Positions 1 through 7,669 are shown, counted from the stretch's first letter. The stretch: 64,000 nt of DNA from JACMQX01 sp044225675 (GCA_044225675.1 JBGAIH010000008.1:1-64000); one strand, 5' to 3'. Made by a program: numbers and translations. Notes: generated from the letters alone by a model not told the origin.

Positions 1-482
1 GTCCGTCCGAAGATGGCCTGAGGGCCCGGAACGACCTCGAAATCTCATTCGAAGACGCTCCAGACCGGGCATTCCTTCAATCCTCGCAGCGCTCGGACGA
101 TCAGATCGACATCGTTTGCGAGTTGTTCAGACCTTCCCTAAGTGGTGACGTCGCTCAGTTTATCAACGAATGCGTGAGGCAGCTTGATGATTCGCCCCTC
201 GACAAAGAAGCCCGCCACGCTCTGCGCCAGCGACTCTCACACCTAAAAAGAGAATCGATAGGGCAGGCGATGCGCAGGCTTGTCGGCGACCTTCCTGACG
301 CAGCCAAGGCGGTCGAGGTGATTAAGAATGCCTATTCAATCCGTAGCCAACTCGTTCATTCCGGAAGGCCAGACGACCCTGACACCGATTTAGCCGAGGA
401 AAGCCGCAAGGTGGCGGGGTTAGCAAGAGCAATCTATGCCGCAAGGCTCAAGCGCGAACTGCGAAGCCCAGCATCGTTTTAG
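1..482 (+). CDS. HEPN-like hypothetical protein, 5' end outside window
   Basis: The reading frame is open from the left edge of the window (from base 3) to a TAG stop ending at 482, so this is the C-terminal part of a longer protein; an internal TTG at 123 is probably not the start. The visible 159 residues are mostly helical and end with a Y-x-x-R-S-Q-L-V-H-S-G segment. This is the R-x4-H arrangement seen in HEPN-fold proteins, including Apea-like HEPN domains, followed by an acidic stretch and a helical tail. HEPN proteins are often RNases in toxin-antitoxin or phage-defence loci. That function is inference here, because the N-terminus and any partner lie outside the window. Confidence 0.6.
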   Translation, partial: PSEDGLRARNDLEISFEDAPDRAFLQSSQRSDDQIDIVCELFRPSLSGDVAQFINECVRQLDDSPLDKEARHALRQRLSHLKRESIGQAMRRLVGDLPDAAKAVEVIKNAYSIRSQLVHSGRPDDPDTDLAEESRKVAGLARAIYAARLKRELRSPASF

Positions 483-597
483 AATGTCATAGGGACACCC
501 ACATCAGTATCTTGTTCACTCCACCTTCGAGGTCACCGGGCTTTTGAGGGATGCCGATTCGAATCGACACCGGTGCCTGCTGACTGCCAGCAGATGC

Positions 598-649
598 AAA
601 AAAACCGCATCCAAGCTAGCAGGTTGATCTGCCTTAGCTCGGGATGCGG
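598..649 (-). terminator. Rho-independent terminator for the 740-1339 gene
   Basis: Read on the minus strand, an 8-bp stem (605-612 with 642-649) encloses two further stems (AGCTA/TAGCT and GCAG/CTGC) around a GTTGAT-type loop. It is followed directly by seven T residues (604-598). It lies about 90 bp after the stop of the minus-strand gene at 740-1339. Apart from this hairpin, I see no gene between 483 and 739. Confidence 0.8.
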
Positions 650-739
650 CCCTATACCGTTGTCGGACTACGGGCCGACGCCGCCGGGACGATTTATGCC
701 CAGAGCGGCGATGCTATCACGCCAAGCGGGCTAACCTAG

Positions 740-1339
740 CTACGGTCCGCTGAGGTCCATGATTACTCTCACCGGCGCTGCGGCGTCCGCGATAGGACGA
801 ATAATGTCCTCTCTGCCCCAGCTTTCACGGAGCAAAAACTCATGTGGACCCAACGAAAGGAAATGCTCTTCGCCGGCAACAATCCCGGCGCTGCTTTCAG
901 AAAATACCGCAACAGACAATAGTGCGGGCAAGATCGTGTGGGGCATGTGTAACGCGCTGCCATCAGTCATGGCCCAGAACTCAATGACACCGCCAACTGG
1001 CTTGTGCGGCATCAAAGAGTACTCGGGGGGCACCACATCCCCATGCGCATGAGCGCAACGAAAAACCTCGTAGACCAAGTCGGCAAAATCACCGCCGCGC
1101 CTCTTTCCGTCAACCATGAACCCGAACCGGCTGCCCGTGAAATTGAGGCCGCCCACCATGGGTTCAAGAAGCCAGTAATAGCGCCTCAATGTCTGGACGT
1201 ATCGGCGCTTGACGCGATCATGAGGGTACAAAGATCGCGCTACTGCGTCCACGCTCAAGCAAGCATTCATTAACGCCGAGTCGAGCCTACCCTCATCAAT
1301 GTCTTCGATTGCATCAATTACGTGCTGATCTATGCGCAT
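740..1339 (-). CDS. Hypothetical protein with HEPN-like R-x4-H motif
   Basis: A 199-residue protein with its own downstream terminator, so probably a real single-gene unit. I do not recognise the family with confidence. The N-terminal half is helical (residues 1-60). At residues 90-101 there is Y-E-V-F-R-C-A-H-A-H-G-D, in which Arg94 and His99 give the R-x4-H spacing of HEPN-type RNases. The C-terminal 100 residues look beta-rich and hydrophobic, without membrane segments. The start chosen is the ATG at 1339, with a poor G-rich Shine-Dalgarno sequence. The neighbouring cut-off HEPN-like gene and the transposase relic suggest an accessory region. A nuclease role is inference. Confidence 0.6.
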   Translation of the reverse strand: MRIDQHVIDAIEDIDEGRLDSALMNACLSVDAVARSLYPHDRVKRRYVQTLRRYYWLLEPMVGGLNFTGSRFGFMVDGKRRGGDFADLVYEVFRCAHAHGDVVPPEYSLMPHKPVGGVIEFWAMTDGSALHMPHTILPALLSVAVFSESSAGIVAGEEHFLSLGPHEFLLRESWGREDIIRPIADAAAPVRVIMDLSGP

Positions 1340-1379
1340 GCCCCATTTTGCACATCCGCGTTTCTCGTGGGGGCGCTGA

Positions 1380-1532
1380 TCAAGTCCACGAGCCGACCAG
1401 CCACAACCCCATGAGCGCCCAACAAGTCCAGCGCCAATTCTTTACGACTTTGCCCTTTGACTTCTTCGTGAAGAAAAGCCACACCAAGCCCACGATGACA
1501 GCCGCTATGCCTTGCAACATGATGAAGTTCAT
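1380..1532 (-). CDS. Tiny membrane protein, about 50 residues
   Basis: A short open frame starting at the ATG at 1532 encodes a 50-residue protein. It has a hydrophobic segment at residues 3-17 (I-M-L-Q-G-I-A-A-V-I-V-G-L-V), a strongly basic loop F-T-K-K-S-K-G-K-V-V-K, and a second Trp-rich hydrophobic segment ending W-L-V-G-S-W. This hairpin-like two-pass layout is not expected by chance in this GC-rich DNA. The longer in-frame extension to 1637 looks like non-coding sequence. An AAGGGG element lies 13 nt before the ATG, slightly far for a ribosome site. Function unknown; it could be a small membrane regulator or the relic of a larger gene. Confidence 0.45.
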   Translation of the reverse strand: MNFIMLQGIAAVIVGLVWLFFTKKSKGKVVKNWRWTCWALMGLWLVGSWT

Positions 1533-1669
1533 GAACCAGTACTCGCCCCTTCGACGCCATGAAGCGTGATCGGATTGAGAGCTGTGGAGAAGTGGCTCCG
1601 CAAATCTGAACAGCGTCTTGAGTGAAACTCCGTGCATGAAGCCGGCCGAGGAAGGCTGGCGACGGGAGT

Positions 1670-1905
1670 ATTGATGGCAAGGAAGTCGCCGCTCACGCGT
1701 CGGCGTTCAAGCCGCAGATGCCCCTGGCAGCGCTGCGGGAGGACAAGACGCCGGCGGAGCTGGAGAAGGAGTTCAAGGTGCACCCCAACCAGCTCACCGA
1801 ACGACGCAGGCTTTGCTTGAGAACGCGGCCGGAGCTTTCGCCGCCAGTGTCGCTGCAGCCGAGCCGGTGGACCTCCCGCCGCTCCACGCCAAGATCAACC
1901 CGCAG
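1670..1905 (+). pseudogene. IS3-family transposase OrfA relic
   Basis: The frame covering 1670-1810 reads S-A-F-K-P-Q-M-P-L-A-A-L-R-E-D-K-T and then A-E-L-E-K-E-F-K-V-H-P-N-Q-L-T. This matches the helix-turn-helix of IS3-group OrfA proteins (the V-H-P-N-Q-I-T-x-W-K signature). After about 1810 the similarity continues in another frame as L-L-E-N-A-A-G-A-F and then V-D-L-P-P-L-H-A-K-I, the usual OrfA middle and leucine-zipper start. The gene is therefore frameshifted. No OrfB and no terminal inverted repeats were found, so only about 230 bp of the element survives. It marks this flank as a site of past insertion. Confidence 0.7.
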
Positions 1906-1917
1906 CCCCCACACCCC

Positions 1918-2436
1918 TCACCTCTCCAACCCCTCCATCCAAACAACAATCGACTCCTTGTGCGCGAGCCAGGGCTTGGCGTCGGTGATCTGGATGGCGT
2001 CGCGGTGGGTTTTGAAGTTGCCGAGCGAGCAGTGGATGACCTTCTTCACGCCGGCGATGCCTTTGCCTGATGCTTCCAGCACGATGCCGATGTGGCCGTC
2101 GTGCGACTTGCCGTCTTTGCCCACGTAGTCGGGGTAGACGAGCAGCGCGCCCGGCTCGGCGGTGTCGATCCGCTGGAAGAAGCCGGTGGCCTCCATGCCG
2201 TCGCGGTGGATGGCGGTGGTTTCGAACCAGCCGCCGTTGACCTTTCGGTAGAGCGGGTGGTCGACCTTGCGGCTTTGCGAGAACCGCAGCACCCACGACA
2301 CAAAGCCGCTGCAGTCGTTGGCGGCGCCCTGCGGCCAGGTGTTGGCCGCGAAGGACGGCATCTTGCCGGGGCTGGCGTAGGTGGTGGTTTTGCCCAGGCC
2401 CGACTGTGCCCGCGCAAGGGCGGTTGAAACGTTCAT
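1918..2436 (-). CDS. NlpC/P60-like cell-wall hydrolase
   Basis: A 172-residue protein resembling the NlpC/P60 (CHAP-like) cysteine peptidase fold. The nucleophile motif N-D-C-S-G-F-V is at residues 40-46 (Cys42), and the catalytic His115 lies in D-G-H-I-G-I-V. These enzymes cut peptide bonds in peptidoglycan stem peptides. There is no signal peptide, which fits a cytoplasmic, effector-like or phage-endolysin-like enzyme that needs help to leave the cell. The start is set at the ATG at 2436 because GGAG lies 8 nt upstream; the longer frame to 2493 has no such signal. No holin, immunity protein or phage structural gene is adjacent, so the context does not say which. Confidence 0.7.
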   Translation of the reverse strand: MNVSTALARAQSGLGKTTTYASPGKMPSFAANTWPQGAANDCSGFVSWVLRFSQSRKVDHPLYRKVNGGWFETTAIHRDGMEATGFFQRIDTAEPGALLVYPDYVGKDGKSHDGHIGIVLEASGKGIAGVKKVIHCSLGNFKTHRDAIQITDAKPWLAHKESIVVWMEGLER

Positions 2437-2575
2437 GGCATCTGCTCCAAAGTGGGTTGAACGTGGCGGCTCTGCCCGGCAGCAAGGCTGCACGGGCCGC
2501 CCCCGGAGCGAACATTAGCGCGTCGCCGCCGGTTTGTCGTCCTCTCTTTGGGGGATGCCCCCGCGCGCCAAGCTG

Positions 2576-2992
2576 CTAGGGCTGCCCTTCGAACGCCGGC
2601 ACCGCAGACCCCGCCGCGCCCACGCCGACCCAGCCGAGCTTGCGCTGCGTCCATATCTCGCGCTGGGGCGTGCCCAGTTCGTGCCGCTGCTTCAGCGTGC
2701 CACTGCGCAGCGAGTACGCCGACGGCTTGTCGACCGCATGGGCGTAGAGCGAGGTCCCGCAGACCTCGCAGAAGGCCAGCACCCGCTGGTTGCCGCTGGC
2801 CGCCGTCTTGACGTAGGTGCGCGGCTTGCCCCTGACGAGCCGAAAGCTCGCGGCCGGCGCGGCAATGTTGGCGCGGAAGGCCGAGCCGGACTGGATCTGG
2901 CAGTCGAGGCAATGGCAGACGGTCATGGTGCCGGGCTCGACCTCGGCTTCATAGGCAATGGCGCCGCAGTGGCATTCGCCTTGGACTTTCAT
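2576..2992 (-). CDS. GFA (CENP-V/GFA) domain zinc protein
   Basis: A 138-residue protein of the GFA family, named after glutathione-dependent formaldehyde-activating enzyme. Zinc-binding cysteine clusters are visible: C-H-C-G near residues 7-10, C-H-C-L-D-C at 26-31 and C-E-V-C-G near 75-79. Members bind zinc, and some bind glutathione adducts, but most have no proven reaction, so only the family is called. The ATG at 2992 is chosen because AGGAG lies 6 nt before it. It is divergent from the SRAP gene at 3180, with a 187-bp gap that shows no clear promoter or operator. Confidence 0.85.
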   Translation of the reverse strand: MKVQGECHCGAIAYEAEVEPGTMTVCHCLDCQIQSGSAFRANIAAPAASFRLVRGKPRTYVKTAASGNQRVLAFCEVCGTSLYAHAVDKPSAYSLRSGTLKQRHELGTPQREIWTQRKLGWVGVGAAGSAVPAFEGQP

Positions 2993-3179
2993 GCTGGGCT
3001 CCTGGGCATCGAACAAGAATCACGACGGGACGGTGGGAGCCTGCATGGTAGAGGAGCGCGCCCGCGTTGCTGCACCGACGCCGACGCCCTGGCGCTTGCC
3101 GCTGCGCCGCCCGGCCCCCGGGGCATTTGTTGTTGCGCGAGCGCCCCGTCCCTGCGACGATGGTCGAACCGGCCCCACC

Positions 3180-4019
3180 ATGTGCTCCAACTACCGCCCC
3201 GTCACCAGCACCGACCGCCTGCTGACCTTCTTTGGCGTGGAGCGCACGCGGCGCGATCCGCCGCCGGGCGACGTGTTCCCGTCGGGCCTGGCGCCGATGA
3301 TCGTGCTGGCGCCTGACGACGGCACCACGCCGCGCCGGCTGATGGCGCTGGAGGAGGCGATCTTCCGCCTGGTGCCGGACTTCATTGCCCGCGTCGAATG
3401 GGCGCGCCGCACCTACAACGCGCGCAGCGAGACGGTCGCCACGCGGCGCACCTTTGCCGGGCCGTGGCGTCGGGGGCAGCGCTGCATCATCCCGGCCGAG
3501 CACATCTACGAGCCGCGCTACGACGAGTCCGGCCGCTCCACGCGCTGGGCCATTGGCCAGGCGGGCGCGGTGCCCATGGGCATCGCCGGCCTGTACGACG
3601 TGGCGGTGCATCCCGACGGCCGGCGCTTCTTCACGATGGCGATGCTCACCGTCAATGCCGACGAGCACCCGTTCATGCGGCAGTTCCACCGCCCCGGCGA
3701 CGAAAAGCGCATGGTCGTCATTCTGGACCCGAAGGACTATGCCGCGTGGCTGAGCTGCCCGGTGGCCGACGCGCACAGCTTTCTCAAGCCCTGGCACGGC
3801 CCGCTGGAAGGCACGGCCGCGCCACTGCCCCGACGCGGCGCCGCGGCCGCGCAGGAGGCACAGCCCTCGGCGGCTGCACCGACTGCAGCGCCGCCCGCTT
3901 CCCCTTCCCCTCCCGGTTCTCCTTCTCCGCCGCCTTCTCCGCCGCCTGCTCCGCCCCCTTCCGCGCCGCCCGACAGCGACCCCAAGCCGCGCCCGCCCGA
4001 GACCGGCAGCCTGTTCTGA
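3180..4019 (+). CDS. SRAP domain protein (HMCES/YedK family)
   Basis: A 279-residue SOS-response-associated peptidase-type protein. Proteins of this family bind abasic sites in single-stranded DNA and form a thiazolidine crosslink through Cys2, which is present as M-C-S-N-Y. Other family landmarks are N-A-R-S-E-T, R-R-C-I-I-P-A-E-H-I-Y-E with the conserved Glu, and a C-terminal N-A-D-E-H...R-Q-F-H segment holding the active-site His. The start must be the ATG at 3180, because Cys2 has to follow Met1. The last 50 residues are an unusual Pro/Ala/Ser-rich tail (many S-P-P and P-P-A units), probably disordered. Confidence 0.9.
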   Translation: MCSNYRPVTSTDRLLTFFGVERTRRDPPPGDVFPSGLAPMIVLAPDDGTTPRRLMALEEAIFRLVPDFIARVEWARRTYNARSETVATRRTFAGPWRRGQRCIIPAEHIYEPRYDESGRSTRWAIGQAGAVPMGIAGLYDVAVHPDGRRFFTMAMLTVNADEHPFMRQFHRPGDEKRMVVILDPKDYAAWLSCPVADAHSFLKPWHGPLEGTAAPLPRRGAAAAQEAQPSAAAPTAAPPASPSPPGSPSPPPSPPPAPPPSAPPDSDPKPRPPETGSLF

Positions 4020-4109
4020 CGCAGGCCCGCGCGGCAACCCGTGTTCCCTGCGGCTGTGACTCCGCGGCCGGCCCGCCCGCCACTTGGCGCTACACTTTGC
4101 GCGTCTCGA

Positions 4110-4300
4110 AAGAGATATGGGCTTGGCGGCCCAGTTCGTGCTGTACCCCCACGCGGCCCTACCCGGGTCGCGTGGACCTCCGTACAGCAACACGGCCCCA
4201 TACGGCGGGCCGTGCGGGAGATCCGCAAGGGTCTACCGGTGCGAACCCGGTCCGCCAACCTGCACGGTCTGCCACCCTCTCTCCTGGCTGTATCTGGACG
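4110..4300 (+). ncRNA. Candidate structured RNA / mRNA leader
   Basis: This non-coding stretch before the 4347 gene holds several perfect stems. GCTGTAC (4140-4146) pairs with GTACAGC (4182-4188) and encloses CACGCG/CGCGTG (4150-4155 with 4169-4174) and CCC/GGG. CACGGCCC (4191-4198) pairs with GGGCCGTG (4207-4214), and ACCGG (4235-4239) with CCGGT (4247-4251). CCGTGC (4210-4215) could instead pair with GCACGG (4262-4267), giving two exclusive folds. From memory only, the stretch TCTACCGGTGCGAACCCGGT is reminiscent of C4-type antisense RNA leaders of P1/P4-like elements; I could not check this. It may be an independent RNA or a cis leader. Confidence 0.5.
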
Positions 4301-4346
4301 CGTGGCAGTGAATGAGCCACCCCACTGTTCCAGATCAGGAGCCAGC

Positions 4347-4688
4347 ATGACCCCTTGTTCTTCCAGCCCGAATGCGCCTTGCACCCGCGAGGCACACGCC
4401 AGCGATGCACACGCCAGCGACGCTCCGGCAACGGCAGCGAATCCCTTCCCCGCCACCCCGCAGCCGCCCGGCGCGCCCTGCACCTGCGCTGAAGGCGCGA
4501 TGACGGCCTGCCCGCAGCTCGCGCGGCTCAAGGCAGAGGTGGCAAGGTACGCCTGCGCAGTCGACCGCGCGCGCGACCTGGTCCGCGCCCTGCGCGCCGC
4601 ATCAGAAGGCAACGGCGTCGAGCCGGCGCCGGAGCTGTATTGGCCGCATCTGCTGGAGGTGGTGGAGGGGGTGTTGCCGGGGGAGTGA
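4347..4688 (+). CDS. Small Cys/Ala-rich orphan protein
   Basis: A 113-residue protein I do not recognise. It starts at the ATG at 4347 behind a good AGGAG ribosome site. The first 50 residues are Ala/Pro/Ser/Cys-rich with a repeated A-H-A-S-D unit and three cysteine pairs (T-P-C, A-P-C-T, C-T-C). The second half forms a probable amphipathic helix (about residues 55-85) ending in a short hydrophobic, acidic tail. It has no signal peptide or membrane segment. It lies directly after the structured RNA candidate, which could control its translation. The good ribosome site and GC-rich codon use support it being real. Confidence 0.6.
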   Translation: MTPCSSSPNAPCTREAHASDAHASDAPATAANPFPATPQPPGAPCTCAEGAMTACPQLARLKAEVARYACAVDRARDLVRALRAASEGNGVEPAPELYWPHLLEVVEGVLPGE

Positions 4689-4835
4689 ATGGATGGCCTA
4701 TGTGATTCCGACGTGCTGGACGCGGCACGGATCGTCACGCAACTTACCGGTCTTATCGGCCTGGCCTTGGGCCGGAACTTCTGCCCTCGTTGGTTGTGCT
4801 GCTGCTATCAACGCGATCAATCCGAGGTCTCTTCG

Positions 4836-5414
4836 CTACTCGCACGTGGTGTAGAGACTGAGCATCGACCCGGCGAGTATGAAATCTGGGTCGTCAAGTC
4901 CATTTCTCGCGGCCAGGTCACCTGGATCCAACTCGTGCATGTCCGCGATCAAGGTCAATGTTTCACCAGGAAGCACTTCGTGTACCCAGTTCGTGCATCG
5001 ATTGATGCCGACATTGTTGTTCTTGATGACTATCGACTGAACTATTTTTGGACTTTCATTCGCAGACACCGTGCTGGGTATCTGGCTGGGGTCCGATACA
5101 GGGGTCTGCGGCGGGATCCCGCCGCTGCCCCCTGCTCCAGCAGGCGACGAATCTGCAAGAGGCTCCGTCCTTGTCTTGGCAAACTCTGGTTCAAGACATT
5201 TTGGACTCACGGGAAGCAAGCGACATGTAAGGTGCTGGAGCGGATCTCTTCCTGAGTACGCCCATGTAACGTAGAAGAACACAACAAGGATCAATCCGAA
5301 GATCCAACCGGCAATCTTCCCCATTGCAGTAGAAGGCTTGACTAAGCCGGTGTATATCAGCCTTCCAAGCAATATGCCCGATATCACCAGAAATACTTCA
5401 CCAAGGTGGTTCAT
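4836..5414 (-). CDS. LysM-domain membrane protein
   Basis: A 192-residue protein with two hydrophobic segments near the N-terminus (about residues 5-25 and 32-53). A Pro/Ser/Gly-rich linker follows (residues 75-125), then a C-terminal LysM-like domain (about 145-190) with V-L-P-G-E-T-L-T-L-I-A, a middle N-G-L-D-D-P and a final I-L-A-G-S-M-L-S-L. LysM modules bind N-acetylglucosamine-containing glycans, so this is probably an inner-membrane protein presenting a peptidoglycan-binding domain to the periplasm. GC content here is visibly lower than in the flanks. The interval 4689-4835 between its end and the preceding gene shows nothing recognisable. Confidence 0.65.
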   Translation of the reverse strand: MNHLGEVFLVISGILLGRLIYTGLVKPSTAMGKIAGWIFGLILVVFFYVTWAYSGRDPLQHLTCRLLPVSPKCLEPEFAKTRTEPLADSSPAGAGGSGGIPPQTPVSDPSQIPSTVSANESPKIVQSIVIKNNNVGINRCTNWVHEVLPGETLTLIADMHELDPGDLAARNGLDDPDFILAGSMLSLYTTCE

Positions 5415-5474
5415 ATCTGACTTTTTGCGTATCGGGAGATTGTTTTCTCTGAATGGCAGTGCGACCGGCGTGCA

Positions 5475-6650
5475 TCAGTCAAGCGCCGCTGTCTTGATGT
5501 GGGCGGGTGCAATCTGAGAAACGAGCTCGATGATCCGCGCTCCTTGCATGCTCCGCCAAAGATGCGTCAATTTCTCTGCCAACTCGTCTTCATCCAGATC
5601 ATCGTTGACTCGTCCGACACTCTTGGCAACGCGCGTATAGGTTCCCGTTATCTTTCGAGGCTTCTCCCCCAACAAACGCCTCATTTCTTCGATGAAGCCA
5701 TTCCGGTCAAATGTCTCGCCTTTGACTGGTCCAACCTCAAACCGGAGATGAACTGTCTGATCCACAAGCTTGAACCAGAACTGGACAGGGCAAGGGTTGC
5801 TCCATTGAAGTTCATCGGCCACGTCGAAACCTGGAATGTCGGCCCATTTCGCGGCCGTAAAGTTCACTCTGTACGCTCTGCTGTTCTTGGCTTCCTTGAG
5901 ACCATCCGCTGTTTTCAAGAAGGTCTCGAACGCGATCGCGAGAATTGATGACTGGCCGTGTTGGTACACGAGCTCAATAGCGGTCCGGTGCCTGGCGTAG
6001 ATCCGCTTGCAAGCTTCAATGATCGCGGGCGATACCATGATGTGTCTTTCAATCAGGTCCAGATAATGATCGATAACAATGGAGGCGGCCAAGTCCACCG
6101 ATGGGCTTCGAACAGCCTTCGCCTTCCGCAGCTCTGAGCACAGGAGTCCGTACCCGAGCTTCGCCCAACTCTCGTCGTCCCCCGGACAGCCGTCAGGCGT
6201 GAGAAACGCACCCAAAAATCGTGTGCCTGGGTACCTCGTCGCAGCGGTGATTCTGTAGTCCGCCAGTTGCTGATCGCGTTCTGACGCATCCACCTTGTTC
6301 TCAATGACAAACAGTAGATTCAATGATGCGATGTGCACGGCGATGTCAAAGTGATCTCGCTCGTAGTAGATGACGGCGTCAGCACAGTCCGACGTCGCGA
6401 CTTCAAGTTTGGAAATTGGAGGATCAGGCACATCTGCCAATGCCGCGAGAAGGAGCTGCTTCAGGAGGCTGTCGCCTAGTCCATGCGGGGCCCCCGGCGT
6501 AAGGAGAAACCCCAGGAACCTGGAATGCTTGATCTCCTGCCGGATCATCCCAACCACTTCAAACAGGTTCAGTTTCTGCCCGATTCTGAAATTGCGTTCG
6601 AAGTCTTCGAGAGACCCGAGCAACGCGAGGAGTTCGTTTTCCTGTTCCAT
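5475..6650 (-). CDS. PD-(D/E)XK nuclease (PDDEXK_4-like)
   Basis: A 391-residue protein resembling the PDDEXK_4 nuclease family. The restriction-endonuclease-like core is in the first 140 residues: Glu39 in R-Q-E-I-K-H-S-R-F-L-G-F-L-L, Asp102 in H-F-D-I-A-V, then Glu117-Asn118-Lys119 in F-V-I-E-N-K-V, and a following Q-Q-L-A-D-Y. The D...E-x-K catalytic set is complete, so activity on DNA is plausible. The remaining 250 residues look like a separate target-recognition or regulatory domain that I cannot name. Its start lies 3 nt after the stop of the 132-residue gene upstream, so the two are co-transcribed and probably translationally coupled. A defence role is inference. Confidence 0.75.
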   Translation of the reverse strand: MEQENELLALLGSLEDFERNFRIGQKLNLFEVVGMIRQEIKHSRFLGFLLTPGAPHGLGDSLLKQLLLAALADVPDPPISKLEVATSDCADAVIYYERDHFDIAVHIASLNLLFVIENKVDASERDQQLADYRITAATRYPGTRFLGAFLTPDGCPGDDESWAKLGYGLLCSELRKAKAVRSPSVDLAASIVIDHYLDLIERHIMVSPAIIEACKRIYARHRTAIELVYQHGQSSILAIAFETFLKTADGLKEAKNSRAYRVNFTAAKWADIPGFDVADELQWSNPCPVQFWFKLVDQTVHLRFEVGPVKGETFDRNGFIEEMRRLLGEKPRKITGTYTRVAKSVGRVNDDLDEDELAEKLTHLWRSMQGARIIELVSQIAPAHIKTAALD

Positions 6651-6653
6651 CGC

Positions 6654-7052
6654 TTACGCCACTCGAAAGCGAATAGCGTAGCGATCCGCATCCAGAATAA
6701 CGACCTCTCCAACCAATTCAGGACGGACGGCAAACCCCTTCTTCAACTTGCTCGCGTCAGCCCCTTGATCGACTTTCTCGGTCTCGCGCGTACTGACGAG
6801 CACGAGGCGGATCGGGGCTTTGGAGGTAAAGGCGCGCAGGAGATTCGCCCTGAACTCCCTGGCGCCGTGTCCGGCCCAGCGCTCCGTCGATCCTGAGAAA
6901 GTGATCGAGGAGTCTGGAGATATGGTCGAGTGATGCGCCCATTGGCTCACCACCAGTTCGCCGCCAGGTGTCCATGCAGATACGGACCACATGCGACTAC
7001 GAAGCTCAGCTCCGTAAACCGCAAAAGCTTTGACGATGCCAAAGTAAGCCAT
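6654..7052 (-). CDS. Unknown 132-residue partner of nuclease
   Basis: First gene of the two-gene operon with the PD-(D/E)XK protein. It starts at the ATG at 7052 behind a very strong GAGGAGG ribosome site. The protein has no signal peptide or membrane segment. It alternates short beta-like segments (Y-G-I-V-K-A-F, S-V-S-A-W-T-P-G-G-E-L-V-V) with a conserved-looking R-W-A-G-H-G-A-R-E-F-R-A-N-L-L-R-A helix and ends in a beta-rich V-V-I-L-D-A-D-R-Y-A-I-R-F. I do not recognise a family. Its position suggests a specificity, sensor or immunity partner for the nuclease. The 7053-7185 gap upstream shows no feature I can name. Confidence 0.6.
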   Translation of the reverse strand: MAYFGIVKAFAVYGAELRSRMWSVSAWTPGGELVVSQWAHHSTISPDSSITFSGSTERWAGHGAREFRANLLRAFTSKAPIRLVLVSTRETEKVDQGADASKLKKGFAVRPELVGEVVILDADRYAIRFRVA

Positions 7053-7185
7053 ATTCCCTCCTCGGTTGAATCCTACGTTACAACCAGAACGGGGGCAACA
7101 TGACTTTCGAATTCCTTAGGCAATCTCTACTCAGCCTCCATCGGCGCCTAGGCCCTCATTAACACCTTTTTGAGATTCGTCGCTG

Positions 7186-7659
7186 TCACCAGATCATCAC
7201 CTGGCCTGGCCGCTCACGCGCGCGCAATCGCTCAGGGCAGCGATGCGCAATGGTGTCCCTTGCCCATCTGTACTGAGCCATCAGCAACGGATAGCCGTAG
7301 GCTTTCTTGGTGAGGATCAACTGCGTGCCGATCATGGATCGAGGCCGCCCCAGCCTCTCCGAAACGAACTGCCCGATCTGTACGCTGTCACCTGCCGGGA
7401 TCTCGTCGATCTTGCCTTGAATGACAATCTGAGTACACATCTGGCGCCGATCTTCTTCTAAAGTTTCAACCGGACCCAGGTTGCGGAACTGCACGCACAG
7501 CGCCTCGCTGAGGCGAATGACATACGCCGCCTCTGCCTTACGGATCATCTGCTCCTCCGGCACCGGTGGTATTGCCAGCGCGCAGGAAGCTGCGGACACA
7601 AGGCTGGCGCTGGCCAGCAGACGATGAGCTTTCAGTTTGCACTGCAGAGGTATACCCAC
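7186..7659 (-). CDS. Secreted hypothetical protein, GTG start
   Basis: A small exported protein I do not recognise. No ATG fits; I place the start at the GTG at 7659, giving a short basic stretch and a hydrophobic signal peptide (L-L-A-S-A-S-L-V-S-A-A-S-C-A-L-A) before I-P-P-V-P. The frame stays open upstream to an ATG at 7788, but that part overlaps the next gene and looks non-coding. The mature part (about 125 residues) contains three Cys and many Arg/Gln and ends R-P-G-Q-V-M-I-W. It lies just downstream of, and on the same strand as, the small basic secreted peptide, so the two may be one unit. Confidence 0.55.
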   Translation of the reverse strand: MGIPLQCKLKAHRLLASASLVSAASCALAIPPVPEEQMIRKAEAAYVIRLSEALCVQFRNLGPVETLEEDRRQMCTQIVIQGKIDEIPAGDSVQIGQFVSERLGRPRSMIGTQLILTKKAYGYPLLMAQYRWARDTIAHRCPERLRARERPGQVMIW

Positions 7660-7669
7660 CGCCCGTTGC

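Noticed and set aside
548..585. GATTCGAATC resembling a tRNA T-loop
   Set aside because: No acceptor, D or anticodon arms can be built around it; it is just a short palindrome.
605..649. Possible integron attC-like hairpin
   Set aside because: Core sites (RYYYAAC/GTTRRRY) are missing and a T-run follows on the minus strand, so a terminator explains it.
4689..5255. Open frame of 188 codons on the plus strand
   Set aside because: It is antisense to the LysM membrane protein, has no domain sense and no ribosome site.
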